Notes under the pieces: generated by a model
Told to the model about the DNA's origin: nothing
Seen by the model: only the letters and a program-made list of their open reading frames with translations
Databases searched by the model: none
From: Brachionus koreanus
Taxonomy: Eukaryota; Rotifera; Eurotatoria; Ploima; Brachionidae
DNA: 35,075 nucleotides
Direction: 5' to 3'
Assembly: GCA_016987375.1 (NCBI GenBank)
Contig: PJRA01000005.1
Coordinates: 3,619,393-3,654,467, forward strand
Program-made: the position numbers and the translations under genes
Shown: piece by piece, positions 12,231-22,696 of the stretch
How positions within the stretch are numbered: position 1 is the stretch's first letter
Layout: every line of letters starts with the position of its first letter

Positions 12231-12464
12231 TTAGTCTGACAAGTTCTGGGCATCTTTTTTGGTTTGGAGATCATTTTTGTTCTTTTTTGAATAAAGTATC
12301 ATGGTGTTGATGGGTATTTCAATGGCGATATTGAAATTTATGCGTCTGATAACTTTTTTTGTTCTAGTGTCGACTACAAGTGCAGTAAAATTGGCGTGCT
12401 CTTTCTTTTTATCTATCTTTTCTCTCAATTCATTGAGATCACAGTCACCATCTTCCTTTATCAT
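12231..12464 (-). CDS. Hypothetical small protein or single exon
   Basis: An open frame of 77 codons begins MIKEDGDCDLNELREKIDK and continues through NFTALVVDTRTKKVIRRI to end DAQNLSD. It is charged and GC-richer than its surroundings, which argues for real coding. I do not recognise the family. The frame is open 45 bases further upstream, but that part is a poly-Phe/Ile stretch typical of an intron, so this could instead be a 3' exon whose acceptor is the AG ending at 12456 (ATAAAG|GAAGAT). It lies about 190 bases below the Derlin-2 stop on the same strand. Derlin-2 has its own poly(A) signal in between (TTTATT, 12595-12600), so the two are probably separate. No signal peptide or membrane segment is seen in the 77-codon version. 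Confidence 0.4.
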   Translation of the reverse strand: MIKEDGDCDLNELREKIDKKKEHANFTALVVDTRTKKVIRRINFNIAIEIPINTMILYSKKNKNDLQTKKDAQNLSD

Positions 12465-12649
12465 TTTTATAAAGTTTAGAAAAAAAAAAATATTAAAAAT
12501 TTTGATCATTATTCACAAGTATAGAAATAAATAGTAAAAATAAAAATATTTTGTAACTTAGGGATTTGAAAATAAAAAAATGTTCTGAACAAAATTTATT
12601 AGATTATATTTCTTTAAAAAAAAACGTATAAATTTAAATATGAGAATGA

Positions 12650-13628
12650 CTATTGCTCGCGGCCGTCCCAGTCAAATCCACCTGGTCTTTCTTCGTGTAC
12701 CATGTTTTCGTCTTCGATCGCATCCCTTGACTCAAATAGCCATTCTCTATTAAAAAGTAAAATTGCCAGTAGTTAAATTTTATAGTCCAAAATTACATGA
12801 AACGTGGTGTTTTCAAGATTCGGAATCCTCCTTGCTGTTTTGGAAATACATCTTCTAAATAGTAGTAGAAATGACCTACGGCTATGCCCATTAAGTCAAC
12901 AGTAGTCGATCCGCCCAACAACAATGAGAATCCGCACAGGACCCACGGTAGATATGGTGCCTGAAAGTTCATCAGGCCAAAAAAGTTCATTCTTAAATTG
13001 TCAAATTAAAAAAAAAAAATTCATGATCAAAATTTTTGGCTATGTACCTGATTGAAGGATTGCGTCTACCCCATACATAAACATACATAATGGTCAATGC
13101 ATTACCCAAAAATATTGTATTAACAAAAATACCAATTAGCTTAATTTTAAAGTAATGCTTTAAATTATTTATTAGTTTATATCAATTTACTATTAACATT
13201 GAACCGCCGAACAAAAGCATAAAAAAGAAATCCGCAGTTTTGCCACGGAAAGAGCCTTCTTCTAAAAATCTACAATAACGATAAGTGAACAGCATATTAA
13301 ACAAAAAACTAAATCCAATCGGACCAAAGTAACAAAAATTTGTGATCAGTCTCCATATCTTTTAAATAAAAAAAAATAAACAAAATTAGACTTGAATTGA
13401 TATTGATGAAAATACTTGAAAATTTTTAAAAATTAGTTCAGGATTAAAATACAGCTGATATGGTGTGACTATATCAAGTTGCTTGAGGGAAAAAAATAAA
13501 ATTTTAAAATAGAATCATTTGAATTTAGGAAATACCACAGCCAGAGTAGTTAGAACACATGAAGTAACATAGGCTCGTGTTACGGGTGGTATTTGCATGA
13601 ATTCATGGTAAATTAATTGATTTGCCAT
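12650..13628 (-). CDS. DERL2: Derlin-2, ER-associated degradation membrane protein
   Basis: Derlins are rhomboid pseudoproteases of the ER membrane that help move misfolded proteins to the cytosol for p97 and the proteasome. Six exons join in frame: 13536-13628, 13416-13481, 13191-13358, 13048-13139, 12797-12991 and 12650-12746, giving 236 residues (human DERL2 has 239). The protein begins [20 protein letters not shown]. Family marks seen are [87 protein letters not shown] and the tail [14 protein letters not shown]. The WR motif after the first membrane segment is present and several hydrophobic segments follow. The tail is shorter than in human DERL2. A probable poly(A) signal lies at 12595-12600. 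The match to Derlin-2/3 is clear; Derlin-1 fits less well. Confidence 0.95.
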
Positions 13629-15180
13629 GTTACAAGGGCATTTAGAAGATATTTTAGCACAAATAAAATGACAATTTTTTTTAATAATAAATTCAAATTA
13701 AAATTTCATTTTTTTTTTTTAATAAAAAAAATAAGAAATATTCTTTGCAATTTTGCATATTTAGAACAAATATTTGCCGTATAGAAAAACTTGTTACGTG
13801 GTAGAAATATACTGACTTGGAGGATTTTGATTTGCTATCAAATAGTTTATAAAATTTGCTTCATGGATCAGATAATTATAAGAAAAAAGAGATTTAAACA
13901 AATTTTAGCAAATAAATCAAACTGCATTTTTATAATTTGATTTATAGGAAAAAATATTCAAATTTTAGCGTGATAACACAAATTTTAATTTTTTTTTATT
14001 TTAAAAAAGTTTAAAAATATTTATTTTGAGTTAAGTAATGGCTTAGATGATTGTTTTGAAAAAAAATGACTATGTTTAATTGAGCTTTTAACTAGAGTTA
14101 TTAAAGACTAATAATTTTAAAAGTTTAGGTAAAATTTCTAGATTGCTTATTTTAAAAAAATGAAAATAGACAAAATCAAAGACAAACATAAAATTTTGTT
14201 TTTCAATTAATCATGACTAGCTTTTAATTAAAAAAAAATAGATTAATCTCCAATATTTTTAGATCAAAAGAGTCACGTGTGTTCAAATTCAGTTAGTTTA
14301 AAGCTTCAAAAATTTTTGTATATAAAATGATTAAGTTGAATTTCAAAGCCATTTTTATAAAGAGACCGTGTTTCGTTTTTGAATAAATATATATTGTTTT
14401 TCTGAAATTCAAAATTAAATTAAATAAATAAAAATTCAAAAATGAATATATCAAATTTTGATATTGAAGATTTTAATCAATCTTAAAATCAAAAGGCCCG
14501 ATGAGTTTTGAAGCTCTTTTTTAAAAAATTCTAATTGCTTTTTTAACTGAAAGAAATAAATTATTAAAATATGGTCTTTTGGAAGCAATAAACTTCCTAT
14601 TATCTTAAAAATAAAATATTTCGTCAATTTCTGAAATCTTTTTTTATTTTCCTAGATATTTTAATTTGAAATATTTGCATTAAAACAGCCCGTGTTCCTA
14701 GTATTATAGCCAGATGGATTAATAAAAGAACTTGAAATGAATTCAAATAATTCATTCAAATAACTGAGTATTTTACTTTATCATTATTTGAAAACATATC
14801 TCAATATTGATTCAATACTAAGAAATTTCAAGTCCAAGAAAATACTAGATTTAATTCCATGGGAGGAGGGCACTTATGACGACAATATGAATTTATGTGA
14901 TATCACCCCAATCTCTAGCGAGTTCTGCAATTTTTAAAATTAATTTACCCTTAGTTTGATAAATTGAGTTTAAGTTTGATTTCATAAAAAAAATAGAATC
15001 AAAAACTGAATATAAAAAAAAAAAAAAAAAGTTATAATTAGTCCGAGTTGAATTTAGTTATCCAGGTCTATACATATAAATTTCATTTATTTCAAGTATA
15101 ATTTTTTTTTTATTTTTTCTTTTTTCCACTTCTCTTTTCTTTTTCTCATATTTTCTTCCTGATGTTAAATTTAATTTAGA
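13629..15180. other. AT-rich gene desert
   Basis: Upstream of Derlin-2 there are 1.5 kb with no exon-like block that I can support. The Derlin-2 promoter should be near 13640-13750, but only homopolymer-rich sequence is seen. Confidence 0.5.
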
Positions 15181-15188
15181 GTATCCGT

Positions 15189-15266
15189 AAGCCTCCTCGG
15201 TGGCTTACTTGCAACATCAGGCCAGCATCCCAGCCCTAGCAACCGCTGGCTCATCGATGGACACTA
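15189..15266 (+). other. GC-rich exon-like block of unknown identity
   Basis: In strongly AT-rich surroundings this 78-base block reads on the plus strand as SSVAYLQHQASIPALATAG then SSMDTK. It is bounded by GTAAG at its left, offering an AG acceptor ending at 15190, and AAG|GTTTTA at its right, offering a donor. It also contains a perfect hairpin (GTAAGCC, 8-base loop, GGCTTAC) at 15187-15208. The opposite strand is partly open too, so strand is not certain. It may be an internal exon of a long-intron gene or the tail of a retroelement. I do not recognise the protein. Confidence 0.25.
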
Positions 15267-15726
15267 AGGTTTTAAAACCGACTGGAATTATTATTCGATT
15301 TTTTTTAAGCCAATAAAATATATAACGCAGAATATTATACCACAGCAATCTACTACTACTACACATTTGTTTAAACATACCTAGTGGCAAGATAATGGAA
15401 ATTTTAGTTTTCACTTAAAAAATCCACATACTAGGAAATTTTATAGTCGAATAATGGAAAAGTAAATTTCACAAATTAATAATAGTAATAAAAAATAAAA
15501 GATAAAAAAAGCAAGCTAGCGGATATGTCTTACAAGGAAGACTTCTTTGGTAGCTAAATGCACAAAAATTCAGAGACATGCAATATCTAAAATTACTAAG
15601 TTTGATCGATTGAAAATGTGTTGCACTTGATTTGAAAGTAAAGTCTCTGAATAATTGTTAAAAAAAAATTGGTCGAAAACTCAAAAATTTAGTAAATAAA
15701 TCTTATTTTAGAAAAAAATTGAAATA

Positions 15727-16095
15727 TTAGGGTTTGCCCAAAAATTTTGCTTTCTTTTTAAAATTTTTTAATTTATCAATAAAAAAAACAATAGTAAAAA
15801 ACAATATAAAAAAACATAGTTGTATGAGCTCTATTGTTATCTTCAAGAAACAAATCTAGTTCTCGGTTGACCTGAGAAGGATATTTTTCTTAAAGTGAAG
15901 CAGTCATTTGTAACAATTGTTTAGAAAAGTTATTCATTTAGAGCACGACCATTTCAAACTGTATTACCCATTGAAAATTCCCCCGAACCTTTTTATCAAG
16001 ACGTCGTCTTTTCACATCTGGCTGAGCTGGTTGTAATAGGTCCAACCATTGATTTTTGTAATCATTATTTACCGTTTCATACAAATTTCAATGCG
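15727..16095 (-). mobile_element. Mariner transposase relic, copy A
   Basis: Read on the minus strand, degenerate frames give PAQPDVKRRRLDKKV, then a WW-region remnant, then EKYPSQVNREL and LEDNNRAHTT. These correspond in order to the mariner transposase stretch from the PGQP segment to the catalytic DN-R-HT motif. Several stop codons and frameshifts break it. At the left, TATTAGGGTTTGCCC at 15725-15739 looks like a mariner terminal repeat preceded by TA. The N-terminal part and opposite end are not recognisable. Confidence 0.7.
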
Positions 16096-16920
16096 TCATT
16101 GAAAAATCTTGTACCCTTAAATTGAAATTTTAAAATTTTAAGAGCTAAAATTCTTTATAATTTAAATTTTCTAATCTGAACTTAGAATAATACTATCAAG
16201 ATTAACTTGGTAAAATAAAGAGTTTTTTTAAGCATAATAAAACAAAATGAGCTACAAAGTAACAATTAGGTAAAATATAATTTAATTATTTAGACTACAT
16301 TGATGTATTTATTTGTTTATTTCATTAACCGCCTTTCAAGTGAAAAAGATCAATATAAAAAATGATTTAAATAAAAAAAGGAGAAAAGTATATGACCAAA
16401 ATTTGATGCCAAAACAAATATTCATTTCTAATAAAACATAGCCAAATGTTGTAGATAATTCTACATGAATAAAATATTTGAAGACTTAAAAAATAAAACT
16501 TAAACGTTGAAAGCTTATTAATTTAAAAACATGCCTTTAAAATTAATCAAAAAATATTTAAAGACCTTCTAGAGATGATTTTTTAAAAATTATAGTTTAA
16601 ATTTGACGGTTTTGTGAAATTTAGTACAATAGAATAGAACAAAATGCTAAAAATTCTTATAACTCTTCTTTTAAAAGTCAAAAGCAAGTTCTGTAAATGC
16701 AACATGGTGCAACATTCAAAGTTGCACTATTATGAAAAATCTGAAAAAAATCTGCAAATTTAGCATAATTTAAATTTGGACAAATTTGGCTATAGTGCAT
16801 TTTGCAGAGATTTTTGTTCAATTTTTTTATTTCGTACCAAATTTCACAAAACCAATTTGACCATAAACTTCAATTTGCTTTAAAGACTTTAATTATAAGA
16901 TACTTCTTTCCTTATGTCAA

Positions 16921-16978
16921 AACATTCATAATAACTAATATATAAATCTTTTATCAAAAAGAGATTTTTAATGAATCC
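16921..16978. repeat. 58 bp direct repeat, first copy
   Basis: This stretch, starting AACATTCATAATAACTAA, is repeated with about one mismatch at 17184-17241, 263 bases downstream. Flanks on both sides differ, so the duplicated unit is sharply bounded. Confidence 0.85.
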
Positions 16979-17183
16979 GATTGGGTCAAATGGAACATAG
17001 TAACGCCGTTCCAAGTATCTTAGTGTCAAAAAATTTATAAAACATCTTATGAAAAATCTTTCAACAAAAAAAATAATTTCATTTTTCAAACTCTTTAAAA
17101 ATTATTAATTAAAGATTAAAAAAAACATTTTTCTAAAATTGAAAATTATAAAAAAGATAAAATGTAGTTATAGAACATAATTA

Positions 17184-17241
17184 AACATTCATAATAACTA
17201 ACATATAAATCTTTTATCAAAAAGAGATTTTTAATGAATCG
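17184..17241. repeat. 58 bp direct repeat, second copy
   Basis: Near-identical partner of 16921-16978; the only difference I see is a T to C change. Such high identity in AT-rich non-coding DNA points to a recent local duplication. Confidence 0.85.
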
Positions 17242-17740
17242 ATTTTATTAGCTAAGATTTAAAAGAAACTGAATTAACGGTTTACCATGGGTAAATTCTC
17301 TAGTTATATCTAAAACAAAGTAGTAAATATAAAGTCCAAGAATTAAATTCTGAATTTTTTTTTGTTTTATTGATTTTCATTTTTAATAAAGATTCAATGA
17401 TTAATTTGTTTGTCCAAGAATAAGAAAAGATTGATCTAATACTTTTTAGGGGCAGTAGTACGAAATAAGATTTTTTAACATTAATATACTTTGATTTTTG
17501 ATCAATTTTATTGAATAAAAAAAACTTAAAAACTGCTTAAAAAAAATTTTTTTTTGAAAAAAGGAAGACTTTTATTATTGATTTAAAGCCTAAAATTCAC
17601 ATAAATTTCTTCTTGGTAAAATGTAGTGAAAATATGATAAATTCGAATTTCCTTATATGTAGCTTTATCATAAAATTTACTGCTACAGAGTTTACTTATT
17701 TCTAATTCTTGTAACTTTTGCTCCTCCCTGAAATTTTGAA

Positions 17741-18343
17741 TTAATTTATAAACACCCGGAATCTAGGTGGAATGCGTTCAATTCGCGTTTTTACTCCTAA
17801 ATAATAAGTTTTGAAATATTTAAGAGTAACCTGGTATGATGCAAAGTTTTTTTTTAATGTATTCATGAACAAGATTTACATGCTCTAATGGTGTAAAAGG
17901 CAAACTCTGTAAGGCTCTAAATAAATGATAATAGTCTTTCCCTAAGACGTATTGGTCTGTCGGCTTGAACATATTTCCACATGTTCTGAGTAAAATGAAA
18001 AAAGCAGCCGCATATTTTTGTTTGAGGAAAGCACTGTCTAATAGCAGCAATATTAGACGATTCAAAATCTATATTTATGCTTTTTGGTTTATTTTTTTAA
18101 ATTCATGGGCATTGAATACAATTTTTTATAAGTTTGTTTATAAGCTAAAAGATCTTTATTGGGTAAGAGTGAAAAAATGAGAGGTATGACCATATAACTA
18201 TATAAATAATGAATTGTGACCATTTGTTGGTATATTACCGGACTCAGGTCAAACGTTCCGTCTATATACCAGTCCCGATGCTTCAAGAAAATATCTAAAT
18301 TGCGTACATATGTACTATTCTCTTTTTTAGGATATACATTGAT
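17741..18343 (-). pseudogene. MULE (Mutator-like) transposase relic
   Basis: The minus strand reads TYVRNLDIFLKHRDWYIDGT and FDLSPVIYQQMVTIHY, then PLIFSLLPNKDLLAYKQTYK. This is the MULE transposase core, with DGTF carrying the first catalytic Asp and ALLPNK-type sequence after it. A second frame continues with AAAFFILLRTCGNMF and LFRALQSLPFTPLEHVNLV, and a third with YFKTYYLGVKTRIERIPPRF, matching the region near the MULE C-terminus. At least two frame breaks and loss of the middle segment, including the second Asp region, show it is inactive. No FLYWCH finger or terminal repeats are seen next to it. Confidence 0.75.
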
Positions 18344-18684
18344 AAAAAAAACTAGATTCCATTAAACAAAAATATAAATGCTTTTTTATTTATTGACAGA
18401 CCAGAATGATCAAAATAAATTAAAAGATAAAAATGAAAAAATTTTTTTGTGCGGTATTTAGCATTTACGAAATATTGAGTAAACTTTTTTTAAATCAGAT
18501 TGCAATTAAGAATAAATGTGGACCAAATTATTTAAATAGATCTTTATTTTTAAATTAAAATTTTCACACAATTTTAATAAACTAATTTAAATTATTATAA
18601 CTTTTATTGATATTAAATGTTAGCTGATATAAAGTTATAAAAAAAAGTTAAAAGCAATATTTTTAATTTATCCAGAGATTCGAT

Positions 18685-19260
18685 TTAACCAGACATAAGT
18701 TTAAAAAATTCTAAATAAAATATTTTAAATTTAAAAATTTTTCAATCTAATTTTTAAAAAATTACCCTCAAAATCAACAGTTCCTGAACCGTCTTCGTCG
18801 ACCTCGCTGATGATTTGATCGATTTCCTCATCGGCCATATCGGGGTCCAAAGCGTTAAAGATCATCTTTAAATCGGATACATCAATCACACCTCTGTTGT
18901 TCTTGTCAAACACTCTGAAAGCCTCTCTCAGCTCTTGTTCATCTTCGGCTTCTTTGGTTTTTTTGGCCATTAGAGCCAAAAACTCCTCGAAATCGACAGT
19001 TCCAGAACCATCTCCGTCTACAGCTTCGATGCACTCGGCAAGCTGCTCTGGCTTGAGGTTGTGACCTAAATTTTTCATGACAGTGCCTAACATAGAGGTC
19101 GGAATCTCGCCACTGCCTTCTTTGTCGTACACTTTGAAAGCCATACGGAAATCACCAATTTGGCTCTCGGTAAGTTGAAATTCTTCTTGTTCTTCTTCAC
19201 CCTAAAAACAAAATTTCAATATCAAGTCTTAGAAAAACGCCATTTTTTTTATATTACCAT
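18685..19260 (-). CDS. TnC: Troponin C-like EF-hand protein
   Basis: Calcium sensor of the thin filament in striated muscle. Three exons, 19258-19260 (the ATG alone), 18766-19201 and 18685-18710, join in frame to 154 residues ending FFKLMSG. Four EF-hands are visible. Loop 1 (DKEGSGEIPTSM) lacks the acidic residue at position 12, loop 2 (DGDGSGTVDFEE) is canonical, loop 3 (DKNNRGVIDVSD) is weak, and loop 4 (DEDGSGTVDFEE) is canonical. Working sites II and IV with a dead site I are typical of invertebrate troponin C rather than calmodulin. The N-terminus GEEEQEEFQLTESQIGDF also fits troponin C better. The first intron directly after the ATG is the ancient calmodulin-superfamily position. A minus-strand AATAAA lies at 18603-18608, about 77 bases past the stop. 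A divergent calmodulin-like protein is the alternative. Confidence 0.87.
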
Positions 19261-20474
19261 TTTTTTTACACAAAAAATAAAAAACGCTTCAGATTATCTG
19301 TTTAAGAATAAGTTTAGAAAATAAGAAAAAATCTTCTTTTTTAAATATAAAAAAAATCTTAAGAAAGTTATTCCAAGTTATTCGCCAGATTAAACATAAT
19401 TTATATTTTTATACTAGCAAAAAAAATAAAAGCACAACTGGCATAAGGTAGATATATATATTCTTTTCGATTAGCTATTTCATCGAATCAATTCTTTAGA
19501 TTCTTAGTTCGACCTGATTAGAAGCGAAGATATTAAAATGCAAGCGGTTAATGTATTCGCATTAAGGAGGGAAAACTAAAAGATAATGCGAAATAAGCAA
19601 TGAGCAGCTCTTTTTGGCACTAAATAATTTATTCATATTAGAAGATTTACTTTAAATGGTTTTATTTCAGATAATGGAATAATACTCTCAGTAAATAGCT
19701 TGTGCACTCTGTTAAAAATATATTCTCTTGAGATTGCTATTCAATACAGGCATCTAAAATAATTATATATTGTTTTTATTATTTAAAATGCTAGGTCATT
19801 CTAACGGGATGGTTCTTTTTTTATTCCTTGTGGTTTTAAATTATTAAGTTAATATACAATTATTATAAAAGGAAAAATAACCTTGTGTCAGTCAATACCA
19901 ATTTTCGCTATTACTATAAATTAGTTTTTATTTTAAGCAATGAATAATTTAACCTTCTTTGTTATTCATTGGTGATTTCAGCTATCTTAAAAGCGTCTAT
20001 CATTCAAGGTAATCCTATTGATCCAGTTTGGTTATGATTTAAATAGAAAACATTTGTTTTTGAATGAGAAAATTGAACCCTAGTGCAAACACTTTTTACA
20101 ATTTAACTATGCTATAATAACTTTAACTTTAGACATAAAATTTGAAAATTTATTTTGAAAAATTCGTTAATAAAATAAATTGAAAAAAAATTCATGTAAA
20201 TTTTTAATTAAGGATTATTAATTACATGTTTTATGTTGAGATCTATTTCTTTTTTCTCCTTCTAGCAAATTATTTTTTAACTGATAGTAAATAAAATTAA
20301 TAAACGATGGCTAATTTTGACATTGTATAAAAGAAAACCAGTTAATATTAATTAATAACTTAATTAATTTTCTTGAAAAATGATATATGAACAAATAATT
20401 GATACCTTCAGACCATATTTTAAATTAACTCCCAATTCATAAAAGATTAACAAATTTAGAACTAATAAAGGATC
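19261..20474. other. Upstream region of troponin C, non-coding
   Basis: No exon is recognised. The part at 19430-19620 is somewhat less AT-rich and may hold troponin C control elements, but I could not identify specific muscle sites with confidence. Confidence 0.4.
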
Positions 20475-21717
20475 AAAATTTATTCCGACCTTGATTTCAA
20501 ATGAAGTGGAGCTAAATACAGACGAAGAAAGAAAAAAATTTTTGGTGAATTTTTATCGGGAGTATTTAGTTTTAACAATGATTTGATTAACTCGGAAAAA
20601 ATAGGGATATAACTGATTTTAACTCAAATTTTATCGAAGTAAATAAACAGCTTCCTCTAAACGAACCGATTACCATGAGTGAATTGGTTCTGGTACTAAA
20701 AAAGCTTAGGGATGATGCAGCATCAGGACCAGATCAAATTCATAATTTAATGTTAAAAAATCTACCTAATAACTACCTAAAAGAACTTATTAATCTCTTT
20801 GATCTTAGTCTTGAACATGGCATGATTCCTAGAGCTTGGAAAACTGCAAACATAACCATGATACCTAAAAAATCATCTCAATTACAAGACCCATCCAATA
20901 ATAGACCAATTAGTATGACAAGCAGTCTTGGAAAGGTGCTTGAGCGCATTATCTATCTTAGATTATATAGATTTTATGAGCAAAAGTCTTTACTTGTTCA
21001 AGAACAGTCAGGTTTTAGGAAGCACAGACGAACTGCTGACAATCTTTTCTTTCTTATCCAAAAAATTGTTGAATCTTTTAATAGAAAAAAAGTGAACGCT
21101 TTGTTTTTTGACATTTCGAAGGCTTTTGATAGGGTCTGACATGACTGATTATTATACAAGCTTGTTCGATGGTCTTTTCAAAACAAAACAAGGAAAAGGC
21201 TGATCTAAACTTAAGAATCTATGGTAATAAAATTATTAGACAAAAAAAAGACAAAATTTCTTGGGTAAAATTGGATTCTAAATTAAATTTTTAACCAATG
21301 ATAGATGAAATTAAGGAATAAAAAATCGAATAAAAAATGGGGTCTAAATTATAAAACTACAGGAAATCTTAACAAATCTTTAGTTGGATCCATTTTGGAT
21401 TATACTTTTTCATGTCTTAACTCATTCTCTGAAATTAATATTAAAAGAATACAGGTAATCCAAAATTCAAATATTCCCTGAATAATCAAACATTTAAAAA
21501 AATGTATCGGTAACTCTCTTTTTAAATAAAGCTAATTTTAATTTTAATTTTCCTTTATTTTAAACTATTTTATTTTATTTTGATTACATTTTTATTTATT
21601 TTTTTTTAAATTTATTTTATCTTATTTAATTTTATTTTTATTTTATTCATTTTTTTTCTTTTTTAATCCGAAGGAGCTATAGCTCGGTACAGTAATACAA
21701 ATTAAAAAAAAATTATT
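20475..21717 (+). mobile_element. Jockey-like non-LTR retrotransposon, internally deleted relic
   Basis: Plus-strand frames give FIPTLISNEVELNTDEE (region before RT), then an open frame at 20675-21139 with the RT fingers and palm: LKKLRDDAASGPDQIHN, IPRAWKTANITMIPK, NNRPISMTSSLGKVLERII, QSGFRKHRRTADNLFFL and FFDISKAFDRV (motif A with the first catalytic Asp). The frame then stops. The YADD segment is missing; pieces after it are recognisable in LNLRIYGNKIIRQ and VKLDSKLNF, and near the end LVGSILDYTFSCLN and RIQVIQN. A T-rich tract, a GAGCTATAGCTC palindrome (21675-21686) and an A-rich end at about 21709 look like a LINE 3' end. The element cannot encode a working RT. Confidence 0.8.
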
Positions 21718-21749
21718 AAAACTAAAACTTGAATTCTTACAAAAACTGT

Positions 21750-22165
21750 TAATTCAACTAGTATTGAATTTACACCTGTTGTTAATGACCCTGTTCAAGT
21801 AGCAAATAATGATACATTGAACATGGTTGAAGAAATTGATTTGAACCAACTCAAAAAAAGACGTGGCAAAAATAAACAATATTTCTAGTTTTGCATGTTT
21901 AAAAATTTTGAAACAGTTGATAAAATGTGCAAAGGTATTTTCTATGAGCAGGAATGAAGAAAAGAAAAGTTAGATAATCAAGAAAAAAGGCAATATTCAT
22001 GTTATTCTCAAGGTAGTAAAAGTAATTGTCCGGTTCAAACGTATTTGCTCTTGCACCAAGACTAAAAAAAATACACTCATAAACATAATCATGCAGGTAA
22101 ATGTGAATTTCAATTTGATGATCAACGTTTAAATCTAAATGCTAAAATTACGTAATTTTACGTCA
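21750..22165 (+). pseudogene. FLYWCH/MULE N-terminal domain relic
   Basis: The plus strand reads EEIDLNQLKKRRGKNKQYF, then FENFETVDKMCKGIFYEQE, a stop, RKEKLDNQEKRQYSCYSQG and CPVQTYLLLHQD. The pattern of R/K-G, a W-R-K step (Trp replaced by a stop), Y-C and C-P-----LL-H is that of the FLYWCH-like zinc finger that begins many MULE transposases. Several stops break the frame, and a transposase core does not follow. It could derive from the same broad family as the MULE core at 17741-18343, but orientation differs. Confidence 0.5.
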
Positions 22166-22696
22166 ATTTATGTACCACTCTTTATGTTCAAAAGAGGAAT
22201 GTTTGCTATCTTTTAATGTTAAGAATTTTAAAACTCGAACGCCCGATAGACTCTTTAGACCCTTTTTTGAAAAATTAAAACTTGAATTTTATCACATAAA
22301 AATAAAGTTCAAAAAAATGGTTTTTACTAAATAAAAATGTTGATTATAATTTTTTAGAAAACGAATAAATTTTCAAAGAAAATGTTTAAATTTTATTTAC
22401 TTAATTTTATTTATTTTTTAAATTTTATTTTAGTTATTAGTTTAATAACTTTATTTTAAATTTTTATGCGAAATCAGCCGGACTTTCTACTGTTAAAAAA
22501 GAATTATCATAAATCCTTCTCAATTATTCTGTTCAACATTTAAGTACAATCTCCACATTAGGACTCATTGATTACTTCAAGTAATATTTTTCTTGAGAAA
22601 AAGAACATTTCAAGTCTTTATCTACTATTTTTGCACTTTGAAGTTGTTAATTTGATTACTTTTGGACGTTCAATATCATCTTCAACTACAAAAACC
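22166..22696. other. Non-coding DNA between transposon fragments
   Basis: No gene or clear repeat is recognised; several long T/A-rich tracts occur around 22380-22460. Confidence 0.45.

Larger units (their letters stand above)
16096..17740. other. AT-rich non-coding DNA
   Basis: No gene is supported. The stretch contains the direct repeat pair listed separately. A 66-codon minus-strand frame at 16889-17089 has no recognisable family and overlaps one copy of that repeat. Confidence 0.45.

Noticed and set aside
15180..15270. Hammerhead ribozyme on the minus strand (CGATGAG followed by a CCAGC/GCTGG stem)
   Set aside because: The conserved GAAA after stem II and a proper CUGAUGA are missing; only part of the core matches by chance.
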